NCBI GenBank assembly: GCA_029560455.1
Contig: JAKQKW010000448.1
Coordinates: 1 to 50,305, forward strand
Direction: 5' to 3'
Length of the DNA stretch: 50,305 nucleotides
DNA from: Candidatus Rifleibacteriota bacterium
GTDB taxonomy: Bacteria > Riflebacteria > Ozemobacteria > Ozemobacterales > Ozemobacteraceae
A model generated the notes under the pieces. The model was not told where the DNA came from, did no database searches, and saw nothing but the letters and a program-made list of their open reading frames with translations. Both the position numbers and the translations under genes were made by a program. The first letter of the stretch is position 1; each line of letters starts with the position of its first letter. Below are positions 11,201 through 19,381 of this stretch, one piece after another.

Positions 11201-14177
11201 CTTCGGACGACTCTTCGCTCGAGGTCGCGGCTTCAGGAAGTCCGCCAATTCCAGACAGGATGAAGGCCGGGTTATCTTCACGATCGGCTATTTCCTGGAA
11301 GATCATTCCCTTATGCTGCAGATTGTCACAGATCTCGCGATCAATCACAAGAGGGAAAGCCGGATTCTGAACCGAGCAGGCCTCAAGCACTGCGGCCCGC
11401 TTGACCGGGTCACCGACTATGGCAAAATCCAGACGGGTGTCGACACTGCCGATGCTGCCTGAAAACATCTTTCCGTAGGCCAGACCAACACCAATCTGAT
11501 ATTTGAACAACCCCTTTTTGCTGCGCTGGCGGTTAATCTGCAGAAGCTTGACCAGCATCTGAGAAGCCGCATTAAAAGCGCGACTCGAGGCAGTTTCTGT
11601 AATATCAGGATTTTCAGGAAAAACTGCTTCAATGGCATCACCGATAAACTTGTAGATTCGCCCGCCATTGTCAGAAATGATACGAGTCATCTGGGCAAAA
11701 TGCTCGTTTAAAAGCTCGGTAATCTCATCCGGCCTGTATTTTTCACACATGCCGGTAAAATTACGGATGTCTGACACCAGTGCTACTCCAGAAAATGAAT
11801 CGGTATCTGAAGCATTGCCGGCTTCATCTTTACGACTCATGGCTTCTATAGCGTGGTCAGAAATGAGGGTTGCAAGCTTTTCTCTTTCTTTCAGACCTTT
11901 TGCCATATTCGAGAACTCGTAGCATAGAAGGCCCAGTTCATCGTTACTGCTGCTCGTAATTTCGATGTCGAGATGGCCGGCAGCGACCTTGTCTAGAGCA
12001 CCTTTCAGGTCTGAGATCGGGTCGAGAAACAAACGGCCTGAAAGATAGCTGCAGAGAAGAACCACGACCAGCGTCAGGCCGAGAATAAACACAAGCATCA
12101 TCAGACGGTGGCTGATCGCCTGTTCGAGCTCGAAATGCTGCGCACCGGCAGCAATGACCGTCTGGGAATATTTCTTTGAGGGCATGGCAACCAGCGACAG
12201 ATTTTCATATCTTGCCCCGGCGTAACTGTCGCGGAAATAGGCAACTTGTGCCAGCGACCGGCTTTTTTCAAGAAAATCGGCACCAGCATGGCGATCTGGC
12301 TTATAGAGATAAGTTAGCCCCTGAGGTGAAATGCGATAAGCAACGAAGATAAAACCCGGGTTGTTCAGCCCGAAATAGTCGACCGAGTGTTTGAAAGTCT
12401 TGACATCGAGGGCCTGATCATCCCAGACAACCATCAGAGCATATTTTTCCTGGCCATCAATTTTAATCAGTTCATGCATCTGAGTCGCCGTAACCATGCC
12501 AAACTGGCGTGTTATCGGGAAAGAGCGACGCTTGTCTACCTCTTCGATCAGATCGTTGCCGCTGATTGACTTGTAAGCCTCGATCGACGTGGTCTGCTGC
12601 GCTGTTGCCTCAAAATCCTTGAGCCTCATTCCAGGGTTCGCGGCGAGTATTTTTTTACGCAGAGCGCTGACAAGGGGAAATTTGAACGCTTCAAAAGTTG
12701 GTTCACCTTCAGCCTGCGTGTGTCCGCTGTATTCCCTGACCCCTTCACCGGTTTCATCCATGATGGCAAAGCTGAGCAACGGCAGCGGCTGCGGCCGGTC
12801 GCGGAAGATGCTCGCAATACGGTCGCGGGCAGCAAGGCTATTCGGACCCTGTTCTTTAAGCAGGCTTCTGAATTTTTCATCGGCAACCGCCTCGGTAAAG
12901 GCCGATTTGTATTCGTCGAGAATCTGGGCCTTGCGGGCATCAAACTGTTTGATGCAGGACTGCAACTGCGAAACTGTCTGAAAATGTATCGCCCGGCGAT
13001 ACTGAGTGACATAGCCATAGGCGGTAATGATAAGCATACTGACCGGAAGAGTCGCAGCCAGAAGATAAGTAAGAATGAATCTCAGCCTGAGATTGATATC
13101 AGGCCACGCGCCGAGCAGCCAGCCTCTTATCAAAAGCAATACAAGGGCCCCACTGGCAAAAAGATTAATAAAAAACAGCCAGAGAGGGCGCACCGGGTCT
13201 TTGATCACCGGCATTAAAAGCACTGCGAGATGCGACTGGCTTTTTCCGAGATATGAATAGGCATTGAAGTTACCCAGCTGCGTTACGGGCGGAACACCTT
13301 CGTGCAACCATTTCTTCAGATCGTTCTCTTTTTGCGAAACTTTTTCGCGCGCCCAGTCTTTAAGCAAACCCGATTTCTGCAAAGGTGACTGAACGACCAG
13401 CCCGCCGAATCCCTTGAAGAGAGGAATGAAGGCGCCATAACCAATTTTCTGTTCGCGCAGATCCCTCAAGGCCAGAAGTTTCCCTGAAAAATTTCTGGTT
13501 TCGTCGCTGCGGGTAAAAAGGAACAGGCCATACGCGCCCTTACCCTTAACTTCAAAATAGTCCCACATGAACCAGTGCGGAAAAAACTGGTAGAAAGCAA
13601 AAGAAGGCCGACCCCGCTGGGTTCTTGCCATAATGTCTGATCTTGCCTCGCCACCGAGAATACCGGCAACCATGGCATCGTTCTGGCGGGCAACGTCGCC
13701 ACTCATTTTTTCACCACGATTGGTGCGCACAAGATGTTCAAAGGCCCGACAGAAAGCCCTTTTTCTCAACATGTAGTCTGTACGCGACAAAAGCATGTCG
13801 GTGCTGGCACCATTATCAGGTATATGGAAAAGAAATAGCTCATACTGCGGAAATGGCCAGCGAAAGATTTTTTCAGACCTCTGCCGCAGGCTCGAAGCCA
13901 TCTGGGCTGGCTTTAAATCGGCCTCTACCAGTGATTTGAAAGCATTGATAAAATCGCCGCCACGTCGGGCAAACTGAAAGGGAAAATCGGCACCGGCAGA
14001 GAGAGCCTCTACTTCCTGTTGTGCCAGTTCTTTTTGTTCCTGGCGTTTCCAGTGAGTGTCGATACCGGCAAGAAAACTGATGGCAAAATTCAGAGATAGA
14101 AGCGGCAGAAAGCAGAGAAGAACCGGCAGATACATGCTCTGCCCTTTCCCTGACTGAGATTTTGCGTTTTTACTCAA
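8256..14177 (-). CDS. Giant tandem membrane adenylyl cyclase (C1/C2-like), first paralogue
   Basis: 1973 residues, same layout as the next gene downstream: TM 16-37, periplasmic part, TMs near 332-350 and 366-389, periplasmic part, TM 691-713, HAMP about 716-768, cyclase about 795-950, TM 1022-1042, TMs near 1330-1347 and 1363-1383, TM 1700-1718, HAMP about 1722-1772, cyclase about 1797-1973. The first cyclase domain has D803 (VSDIRNF) and D847 (KFIGDAIEAVF) but K926 and V930 instead of Asn and Arg. The second lacks the first metal Asp (G1805) but keeps K1845, T1911, N1918, R1922 and K1960. So the active-site residues are split between halves as in the paralogue. The TTG start overlaps the stop of the zinc-ribbon gene (TTGA) and has GGGAG upstream. 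An internal ATG at 14135, also with a purine-rich site, is an alternative that would drop 14 residues. Confidence 0.88.
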   Translation of the reverse strand: MSKNAKSQSGKGQSMYLPVLLCFLPLLSLNFAISFLAGIDTHWKRQEQKELAQQEVEALSAGADFPFQFARRGGDFINAFKSLVEADLKPAQMASSLRQRSEKIFRWPFPQYELFLFHIPDNGASTDMLLSRTDYMLRKRAFCRAFEHLVRTNRGEKMSGDVARQNDAMVAGILGGEARSDIMARTQRGRPSFAFYQFFPHWFMWDYFEVKGKGAYGLFLFTRSDETRNFSGKLLALRDLREQKIGYGAFIPLFKGFGGLVVQSPLQKSGLLKDWAREKVSQKENDLKKWLHEGVPPVTQLGNFNAYSYLGKSQSHLAVLLMPVIKDPVRPLWLFFINLFASGALVLLLIRGWLLGAWPDINLRLRFILTYLLAATLPVSMLIITAYGYVTQYRRAIHFQTVSQLQSCIKQFDARKAQILDEYKSAFTEAVADEKFRSLLKEQGPNSLAARDRIASIFRDRPQPLPLLSFAIMDETGEGVREYSGHTQAEGEPTFEAFKFPLVSALRKKILAANPGMRLKDFEATAQQTTSIEAYKSISGNDLIEEVDKRRSFPITRQFGMVTATQMHELIKIDGQEKYALMVVWDDQALDVKTFKHSVDYFGLNNPGFIFVAYRISPQGLTYLYKPDRHAGADFLEKSRSLAQVAYFRDSYAGARYENLSLVAMPSKKYSQTVIAAGAQHFELEQAISHRLMMLVFILGLTLVVVLLCSYLSGRLFLDPISDLKGALDKVAAGHLDIEITSSSNDELGLLCYEFSNMAKGLKEREKLATLISDHAIEAMSRKDEAGNASDTDSFSGVALVSDIRNFTGMCEKYRPDEITELLNEHFAQMTRIISDNGGRIYKFIGDAIEAVFPENPDITETASSRAFNAASQMLVKLLQINRQRSKKGLFKYQIGVGLAYGKMFSGSIGSVDTRLDFAIVGDPVKRAAVLEACSVQNPAFPLVIDREICDNLQHKGMIFQEIADREDNPAFILSGIGGLPEAATSSEESSEVVAGPSVTALNEKADLDRIVAGSGSGFSHFSVFVAGAAFILLIFAGLFWGDMVLKDSYLDRRKVELSADNLRLIEQFKCEDAVQVAFDNVCRRLLLDMENLVFAEASTDKLSERIATRLSVIEPEHGKPYRAAVFLFDRKANQGEEQFATRVVYSHGFAAGILEGLTGLVNLRKNIDDEVKIGTLFSELRPNTYSPAVFSDRITDSMFMFEFLNRTAKVRFEAEPEFMFYCFLTDPEGEQNGLMLVSARVDALKSSLQLLLDGYSGETLIGIEAPNAAMKFSDNFPEELKEALASGNTAVLNKYVVNKDSFNLDGTRNSLLVARYNRAPDTGVGKWLPAPAFATVAFLLILGCWFRISTGTAVLNRSVAGKMWLTLLAAAVVPIITVFYVSELYLSEDQNARMSQERSDLQRFIDLFELRDSFSAPLGWKMVSDWTYATATMNLMRVINNASGPEEIEPLKKLLKGMTDSWHLQARSLDRSVFNFIPRDIAVAGKSGWDFASSGYNKNDTTEFAMMLQQIAGNLASRRNQRLGEVKMRSDSIKGEIVVETGLQTVRSLFGDDVYIKLSHGLGLPIVMNVLSGTAGIIIYPVPTIEKPEYIMVWMVLFDFDGYLARIARNYKGNYLIFPTELHRYGRLVPEGKSTFTQMITPYAALIYSSNLPVSTSVKFEGKNWLVEGRPGIAQMTSMLMAMAPEEPIREVTDANRLFFNLLLLVSIGLILLIARNIAADILEPIKCLIEGARAAGSENYAHRIRISRADELGVLCDSFDKMMKGLEEKMLMGRMVSKTALKVSLKDQEQESRRAEYVFLYIGIPDFQTWIKGMSADQLIADLKGHVSSLSRIIMEQGGDVDKIIGDKLLAVFSADRDRAGAVFSACRAAQEIVTAENRSQLPFPVAIGMNYGEVITGFLGVGEKRDFTVIGDAVNVTARIEGQAEKLRFGRCLISQNVYELASRDFTAREFGEVELKGKSLPLKIYQLTI

Positions 14178-14659
14178 CTGCCACTCCCGGATTCAGCTTT
14201 TTTCGCATTCTTCACCAGAAAAACAATGTCGAAAAATGACCAGACATATATATAAAAAGTAATATCAAGCCAGGCGTTATCTTTTAGATCGGTCTCAAGT
14301 TTTGTCAGACCCGTGGTTTTTCCGGTTCTGAGAGCAACGTCGACCTCTTTCTGAATTGCCGGCACAATCTCTGCTGCGTAGATCAGAAGAGAGGCGGTCA
14401 CAAGAAAAAAGAAAATCGCACCTCTGGTTTTGTGACCAAGTTTCCAGGCGCCCATTCCCGGACAGACCAGATTGAGAACCATGGCGCGCAGCATGCTGGG
14501 TCGGCCGTCCTCGGGTTTGCCAGCACCGGCGACTTTTTTGGCAACAGGCATATCTGACACTTTAGACCGGCAGAAAGGGCAAACCAATGCCTCTGGCATT
14601 ATCAGTTCGGCACACCATGGGCATTTAACCCTTTTACTGTCTTCGGCCTTTTCAACCAT
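14174..14659 (-). CDS. Zinc-ribbon membrane protein, first gene of the cyclase operon
   Basis: 161 residues. A four-cysteine zinc ribbon (C13-x2-C16 ... C27-x2-C30) is followed by a linker, an amphipathic N-x3-PGMG-type stretch at about 62-75 (reminiscent of TM2-like membrane proteins), a membrane segment at about 80-98, a loop and another at about 135-153. The ATG has GGAG about nine bases upstream. The stop overlaps the TTG start of the first giant cyclase, which implies translational coupling. The job is unknown; the context suggests an accessory or regulatory partner of the cyclases. Confidence 0.75.
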   Translation of the reverse strand: MVEKAEDSKRVKCPWCAELIMPEALVCPFCRSKVSDMPVAKKVAGAGKPEDGRPSMLRAMVLNLVCPGMGAWKLGHKTRGAIFFFLVTASLLIYAAEIVPAIQKEVDVALRTGKTTGLTKLETDLKDNAWLDITFYIYVWSFFDIVFLVKNAKKAESGSGS

Positions 14660-14793
14660 AGTTGTCTGCTCCTGCCGGAGCTATGCAATTCCTGTTTTCA
14701 TGACTTTCGTGTACAACTTATGACAAGACAAGCCGAGTGATATATAAAAAATCAGAAAAAAATCCAGCAGTTTTTTTTTATTTCTAAATGGCT

Positions 14794-14823
14794 GAGCGGG
14801 CAGACCTGTTGACCTGCCCGCTC
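14794..14823 (-). terminator. Strong GC-rich stem-loop, possible terminator
   Basis: Perfect 10-bp stem (GAGCGGGCAG / CTGCCCGCTC) with a 10-base loop, 41 bases downstream of the stop of the minus-strand gene at 14865-15257. No good U-tract follows on the minus strand (an A-rich run comes later), so termination efficiency is uncertain. The rest of 14660-14864 is AT-rich and presumably holds the promoter of the cyclase operon, though no clear -35/-10 pair was found. Confidence 0.45.
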
Positions 14824-14864
14824 TTTCTATGATTCCTTCCCTTGTTCAGGGCCTTGCTCGGGGT

Positions 14865-15257
14865 TCAGTTGAGGTCGAGATCGCCAAAAATTTTGTAAAC
14901 ATGTCCATCTCTGGCCACCCGGAGTTCTTTACCGGGAAATTCTTTTGGCAGCTCAGTCGTAAGCAGTTCAACGACTTCATTCTCAATTTTTTCGACAAGA
15001 TCGTCGGGCACGCGGTTCAGAGTTGCAAGCTTGACCCTGAATACATAACCCGGCCCAAACTGAGAGCCAATACCAACCGAGAATGAAACACCCAGATCAA
15101 ATAAACCGTCGGCATCTGGTGTGACACCCCTGCCATGCGCCGGCCGATTTGGCCTGAGAGGATAAAGCTCACCGTATTTTTCTTCAAGAATGTGGTCAAT
15201 ACGATTGAAAAGATTCTGCAGCCGATCTTCCCATTTTTCGAGTAACGGATTTTTCAA
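14865..15257 (-). CDS. Small protein of unknown function
   Basis: 130 residues, no signal peptide and no membrane segment. The helical, charged N-terminus (about 1-30) is followed by a Gly/Pro-rich middle (HGRGVTPDADGLFDLG, about 41-56), a strand-rich stretch (SFSVGIGSQFG) and a final alpha/beta part. I do not recognise the family. Base composition and codon use resemble the neighbours and the competing frames are poor, so I take it as real. It is divergent from mntP. Confidence 0.6.
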   Translation of the reverse strand: MKNPLLEKWEDRLQNLFNRIDHILEEKYGELYPLRPNRPAHGRGVTPDADGLFDLGVSFSVGIGSQFGPGYVFRVKLATLNRVPDDLVEKIENEVVELLTTELPKEFPGKELRVARDGHVYKIFGDLDLN

Positions 15258-15300
15258 AACGCCTTCTCCAAAGGTTTTGCTACAACAAAAACACTGGCTA

Positions 15301-15309
15301 TGTTATACT
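15301..15309 (+). promoter_or_regulatory. Extended -10 promoter element for mntP
   Basis: TGTTATACT matches the extended -10 pattern (TG-N-TATAAT, five of six in the hexamer). It lies 34 bases before the mntP ATG, leaving a leader of about 28 bases. No convincing -35 was found, which is normal for extended -10 promoters. No riboswitch-like structure fits in this short leader. Confidence 0.4.
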
Positions 15310-15343
15310 GCCGCCATCTTACCACATTAAACAAATAATCTCC

Positions 15344-15919
15344 ATGACTCTCAATGACTTCATTTTCAGTTTCGGTGTTGCCTTTGCTCTCGGCTGCGAT
15401 GCCTTCGCCGTCGGCATGGCGGTAGGAACCAGGGGGCCATGCCGTCGTGCCTGCTTCAGGTTATGGTTTCATTTCGGGCTGTTTCAGTTTCTCATGCCGA
15501 TAATTGGCTGGACTGTCGGCAGCTCGGTCTACGAGTATATAAAAGATGTCGACCACTGGATCGCTTTTACTTTGATGTTCATCATTGCGACCAAAATGTT
15601 CAAAGAAAGCATCTCTGGTGATGATGCATCTGACGACGAGAAGAAAGAAGCTGAAGCCGCCGCCGACCCGACGCGTGGCTGGTCGCTGGTGGGGCTTTCG
15701 GTTGCCACCAGCATCGACGCTCTGGGGGTCGGGTTTGGTATGGGCATTGCCCGCATGTCATTGCTGAAACCGGCAATCATTATCGGCATCACTGCGGCAA
15801 TAATGACCTATACAGGCATCGTTATGGGCCGCCGACTGTCAGAATCTTTTGGCAAGCGGGTCGAAACCGCCGGAGCCATAATTCTCTACATCATCGCTTT
15901 CAAACTGCTCTACATTTAA
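15344..15919 (+). CDS. mntP: Manganese efflux pump MntP family
   Basis: 191 residues, the usual MntP size, with six membrane segments in two repeats. The family's acidic signatures are present: CDAFAVGMAVG in the first helix and SIDALGVGFGMG in the fourth. FHFGLFQFLMPIIGW and DHWIAFTLMFIIATKMF match the second and third helices. MntP exports Mn2+ across the inner membrane when it is in excess. The loop between helices three and four is acidic (DDASDDEKKEAEAA). The 3' end overlaps the convergent Gate-domain gene by 4 bases. Confidence 0.92.
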   Translation: MTLNDFIFSFGVAFALGCDAFAVGMAVGTRGPCRRACFRLWFHFGLFQFLMPIIGWTVGSSVYEYIKDVDHWIAFTLMFIIATKMFKESISGDDASDDEKKEAEAAADPTRGWSLVGLSVATSIDALGVGFGMGIARMSLLKPAIIIGITAAIMTYTGIVMGRRLSESFGKRVETAGAIILYIIAFKLLYI

Positions 15920-17082
15920 TAGATCAGAATATAGAGATAGTGCGCAGCAACACCAGCTACCAAACCGCCAACCGTATGAGAAATCAGAGCCTTTGATGTC
16001 AGCTCGCGGTATTTCAGCGCATCCAGCATCGCGGTGTGCGTGCTCAGATAGCCGCTCCAGCACATACCCATGGCAGTAAACACGGCGATTTCATTACCAC
16101 CGACAACACCGTGCTTAATAAAAGTGCTGATAAGCGAAAGAGCTGCACCAACAGCACCAAGACTGGTAATCGGAAAAGCGATCAGCTCGGGGCTGGTAAA
16201 GCCGAAAAGCAGTTTAAACAGCCAGGCAAATTTGCCAGCCAGCCATGGCATTACCGGCACCCCTTCATAGGCCAGTCCCTGGTAGCCTGCCGCCGCATCA
16301 GCCGGACCAAATGTAAAAAGCATGACCATCGAGCTGATTATAAGAACGCCGGGTATAATAGCCAGGCCAAGATCGACGCCCTGTTTGCCGCCGTCGAGAA
16401 TCGCATTGAGAAAACGCAGAAATATCGGCCCCTTTGATTTGAATGATATATCACCGACAATTGGCGGCTCGGTATTTGCAGCTGGCTCAGATTCCGGCTC
16501 TTTAATCAGCGGCCTGATAAACTTCTGCATCAGCCTGGTTGACACGATGGCACCGGCAACGGCGCCTGCCAGGCCGACCAGAGAGGCGGCGGCGAAACCT
16601 TTTCCGACCATAAAAGTAATGACGATCAGTCCCATACCGAAAGCGGTGCCGAAATTGGTCAGTGACACCAGCTCGTATTTTTTGAAGTAACCGCTGAAAT
16701 TACGGTCGTGAGCAAGACTGATAATGGCTGGATTGTCAGAAAAGAAGGTCATAAGACCGCCAAGGGCAGCCACACCCGGCAGATTGAACAGCGGGCGCAT
16801 CAAAGGCGCCAGAACCATTTCCAGCAATCTGATGACGCCGAACTCAACGAGCAGTTTGCCTAGAGCACCGGCCATCACTGTGATACCCATGATGTAGAAT
16901 ACTGTATTCATGAGCAAGTCGTGGGCAGTCTTCATGATTGTGTTGAACATATTCGAAACGCCCATTTTGTAGCCAACAAAACCAAAAATACCGCCAAAAA
17001 TCAGAAGAAAAACCAGCCCTTCGATTTTTCGCCAGGCAAGTTTGTGACGGGCTTTAATGAGTTTTCGCTGAAGACGGTTCAT
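15916..17082 (-). CDS. Nucleoside-recognition (Gate) domain membrane protein
   Basis: 388 residues with about eight to nine membrane segments. Two Gate-like stretches can be seen: one near 55-160, including LPGVAALGGLMTFFSDNPA and a highly conserved-looking loop with Asn-Pro-Ala, and one near 225-380. Gate proteins are related to nucleoside transporters and to the SpmA/SpmB spore proteins, and the substrate here cannot be told from sequence. The N-terminus is basic and cytoplasmic. The ribosome site is AAAGGTCACATC before the ATG. It is last in a likely minus-strand operon with the alpha/beta hydrolase and the aminopeptidase, though a 75-base AT-rich gap separates it from the hydrolase. Confidence 0.75.
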   Translation of the reverse strand: MNRLQRKLIKARHKLAWRKIEGLVFLLIFGGIFGFVGYKMGVSNMFNTIMKTAHDLLMNTVFYIMGITVMAGALGKLLVEFGVIRLLEMVLAPLMRPLFNLPGVAALGGLMTFFSDNPAIISLAHDRNFSGYFKKYELVSLTNFGTAFGMGLIVITFMVGKGFAAASLVGLAGAVAGAIVSTRLMQKFIRPLIKEPESEPAANTEPPIVGDISFKSKGPIFLRFLNAILDGGKQGVDLGLAIIPGVLIISSMVMLFTFGPADAAAGYQGLAYEGVPVMPWLAGKFAWLFKLLFGFTSPELIAFPITSLGAVGAALSLISTFIKHGVVGGNEIAVFTAMGMCWSGYLSTHTAMLDALKYRELTSKALISHTVGGLVAGVAAHYLYILIY

Positions 17083-17157
17083 GATGTGACCTTTCTGTGA
17101 CTGTGTGAAATGTGTGTAAATATGTATAAATGTACGCGAATGTTTGCCAGTGGTTAA

Positions 17158-18048
17158 CTACTGCCTGCCGGGAACCCCCGACATGAAAAGAAAATTCAAA
17201 AAACGCATTTCAAATTCTACCGGTGCCTTATGATGAGCACAGACATGCCAGGCATCAGGCACAGACCATGTCTGCGCCTGCGGCAGGCGACTCTTCAGAG
17301 AACTGAAAGCATTCATATCGGCCCGAATATCTTTTTCGTCATGAATCAGAAAAACCGGTCGGTTACTGATACCGCGCGTTTTGCTTTCGGGGCTGTTTGA
17401 AGCATAATCTATACCGGTAACCTGCTTCGTGATCCAGAAAGCCAGATCGGTAACCGGAGTATCCGGAATCAGCAGGTTGTTCCAGGCATCACGGGCTGCA
17501 ATCCTGCGCAGGCTTTCAAAACTCGATTCAAGAATGAAAGCTTTTATTTCTGGCAGGTTTTCGGCCCCGTTGATCAGCGTTGCCGCGCCCATCGACCTGC
17601 CATAGGCTGCAATTGGCGTCGTCGACGCAATGAGCCCTTTTTCTTTCGCAGCATCGATAGCCGCCCGTAGATCTTTCCACTCATGCAGGCCAATAGTACA
17701 GTATTTGCCGCCACTGCGGCCGTGTGCCCTGAAATCTGGCAAAAGCAGACTGTAGCCGGCCCGGCGAAGAAACCCGACCATGTCGTCCAGGCGCATCAGA
17801 TTGACGCCGTGGCCATGACATAAAATCAGCGTAGCAGCTTCAGGAGCGCCTTTGTAGAATACTGCATGAATATCGATACCATCTTCGGTCTTGCCCTTGA
17901 GCTCGATGTAATCATTATCACTCAATCGTCCTGGGTTGGCGAGAACCGGGCGGTTGATCATTTCATTAACCGTGTAGACAAGCATCACCACCAGGCTGGT
18001 AACTACCAGCCCGACGGCATAAACAACCTTTCGCAAAACACTGCGCAT
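17158..18048 (-). CDS. Membrane-anchored alpha/beta hydrolase
   Basis: 296 residues from the ATG at 18048, chosen because AGAGG lies 5 bases upstream and an N-terminal anchor (about 5-28) follows. The frame stays open further upstream but that part lies inside the aminopeptidase gene. Serine hydrolase signs: oxyanion-type LCHGHG near residue 78, nucleophile S152 in YGRSMGA, acid D240 in HDEKD and base H268 in DAWH. It resembles YqkD/YfhR-type hydrolases whose substrates are unknown. It begins 7 bases after the stop of the aminopeptidase gene, so the two are probably one transcript. Confidence 0.85.
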   Translation of the reverse strand: MRSVLRKVVYAVGLVVTSLVVMLVYTVNEMINRPVLANPGRLSDNDYIELKGKTEDGIDIHAVFYKGAPEAATLILCHGHGVNLMRLDDMVGFLRRAGYSLLLPDFRAHGRSGGKYCTIGLHEWKDLRAAIDAAKEKGLIASTTPIAAYGRSMGAATLINGAENLPEIKAFILESSFESLRRIAARDAWNNLLIPDTPVTDLAFWITKQVTGIDYASNSPESKTRGISNRPVFLIHDEKDIRADMNAFSSLKSRLPQAQTWSVPDAWHVCAHHKAPVEFEMRFLNFLFMSGVPGRQ

Positions 18049-18055
18049 AAAACCT

Positions 18056-19357
18056 CTAGCAGTTGTAGAATTCGAGCAGGGCTTTGAACATGGCCAGATT
18101 ATCTTCGACACCGCACAGTTCACGGATTGAATGCATCGCAAGCATCGGAATCCCGACATCGACTGAAGCAATACTGACGTGGGTAGAAGAAATCGGCCCG
18201 ATAGTCGAACCACCACGCATATCGGAGCGGTTAACGAAACGCTGTACCCTGACGCCGGCCTTTTCGCAGACCTGCATGAAAGCAGCACCAGAAACGGCGT
18301 CTGAAGTATAACTGCGGTTGGCGCTGAGCTTGATCACAACCCCGCCATTGAGCATCGGCCGCGAAGTCGGGTCGGCTTTTCCGCCCATATTCGGGTGCAC
18401 TGCGTGGGCACCATCGCACGAAACGATAAACGATCGGGACAGAGCCCTGAAATATTCGCTGCGGCCACCACCGGTTGCAAGAACAATACGCTCGAGCAGT
18501 TCGGCGAGGATCTCAGAATCGGCTCCCTGTCTGGTTGAACTGCCACACTCTTCGTGATCGAAAGCTGCAATCACACAGGTTGCGGACGGTTTTTTCACTT
18601 CGCAGAGAGCAGAAACGCTTGCCAGTACCGAGCCAAGGTTATCGATACGGCCGGCAGAGATAAATTCTTCGCGGGCACCGATCAGACTGCCCTTTTCGTA
18701 TTCGTAAAGAAACAGGTCGAAATCGATGATATCGGTGGCCTTTACTTTGAGTTCTTTTGCAAGCAGACCAACGAGATAACCCTTTTCCTCGAGTTTCTGG
18801 CTGATCTGACCAAGCATCGGCAGCAGATCGGTCTGCTTGTTCGGCACAAACCCGTTGTTGGCATCGGGGTTCATGTGAATGGCGATATTTGGGATCACAC
18901 AAACCGGCCGCGCAATATTAACCAGCTTCACAGAAGGGTTAAGAGCATCGCGACTGCGGCAGACAACACGGCCGGCGATTGCCAGAGGGCGATCAAACCA
19001 GGTGCTGAGAATCGGGCCACCGTATACTTCGGTGTTGAGCTTCAGATATTTTTCTTCGGCAACCATTTCCGGTGCCGGTTTAATGCGAAAACAGGGTGAA
19101 TCGGTATGGGAACCGATAATTCTGAAACCGACAGAGGTAACCGGCTTGCTGCCGGCAACAAATGCGAGCAATGCCGAGTCGTTGCGAACGACAAAGTAAC
19201 GGCCACCGGCTTTGATTTTCCAGTCTTCGCCTTCTACAAGCTGCTGAAATTTATTCTTTTCGAGAAGTGCTCTGGTAGCGGCCACGGCATGAAAAGCCGT
19301 CGGGCTGGCGTAACAGAAATCAATGAGTTGTTCGGCAAATTTTCTCGCATCAGACAT
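18056..19357 (-). CDS. apeB: M18 family aspartyl aminopeptidase
   Basis: 433 residues, normal for the family. It removes N-terminal acidic residues from peptides in the cytoplasm and uses two metal ions. The expected ligands and catalytic residues are present: H84 and D86 in IGSHTDSPC, D239 in GRIDNLG, E269/E270 in FDHEECGSS, D315 in CDGAHAVHPN and H409 in AMHSIRELCG. It is the first gene of the minus-strand group with the alpha/beta hydrolase. A dyad lies upstream at 19382-19412. Confidence 0.95.
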   Translation of the reverse strand: MSDARKFAEQLIDFCYASPTAFHAVAATRALLEKNKFQQLVEGEDWKIKAGGRYFVVRNDSALLAFVAGSKPVTSVGFRIIGSHTDSPCFRIKPAPEMVAEEKYLKLNTEVYGGPILSTWFDRPLAIAGRVVCRSRDALNPSVKLVNIARPVCVIPNIAIHMNPDANNGFVPNKQTDLLPMLGQISQKLEEKGYLVGLLAKELKVKATDIIDFDLFLYEYEKGSLIGAREEFISAGRIDNLGSVLASVSALCEVKKPSATCVIAAFDHEECGSSTRQGADSEILAELLERIVLATGGGRSEYFRALSRSFIVSCDGAHAVHPNMGGKADPTSRPMLNGGVVIKLSANRSYTSDAVSGAAFMQVCEKAGVRVQRFVNRSDMRGGSTIGPISSTHVSIASVDVGIPMLAMHSIRELCGVEDNLAMFKALLEFYNC

Positions 19358-19381
19358 GATTGAAACCTCGAAGCAGATTTA

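Noticed and set aside
2275..14177. Guanylyl cyclase function
   Set aside because: The base-selecting pair in the second domains is Lys/Thr, typical of ATP-using class IIIb enzymes, not the Glu/Cys-type pair of guanylyl cyclases.
14771..14779. Run of nine T as part of a terminator
   Set aside because: It lies before, not after, the 14794-14823 stem on the plus strand, where no gene ends.
18049..18288. N-terminal extension of the alpha/beta hydrolase
   Set aside because: The 80 extra residues are Cys/Ser-rich, lie within the apeB coding region and lack a ribosome site; the ATG at 18048 has both ribosome site and membrane anchor.
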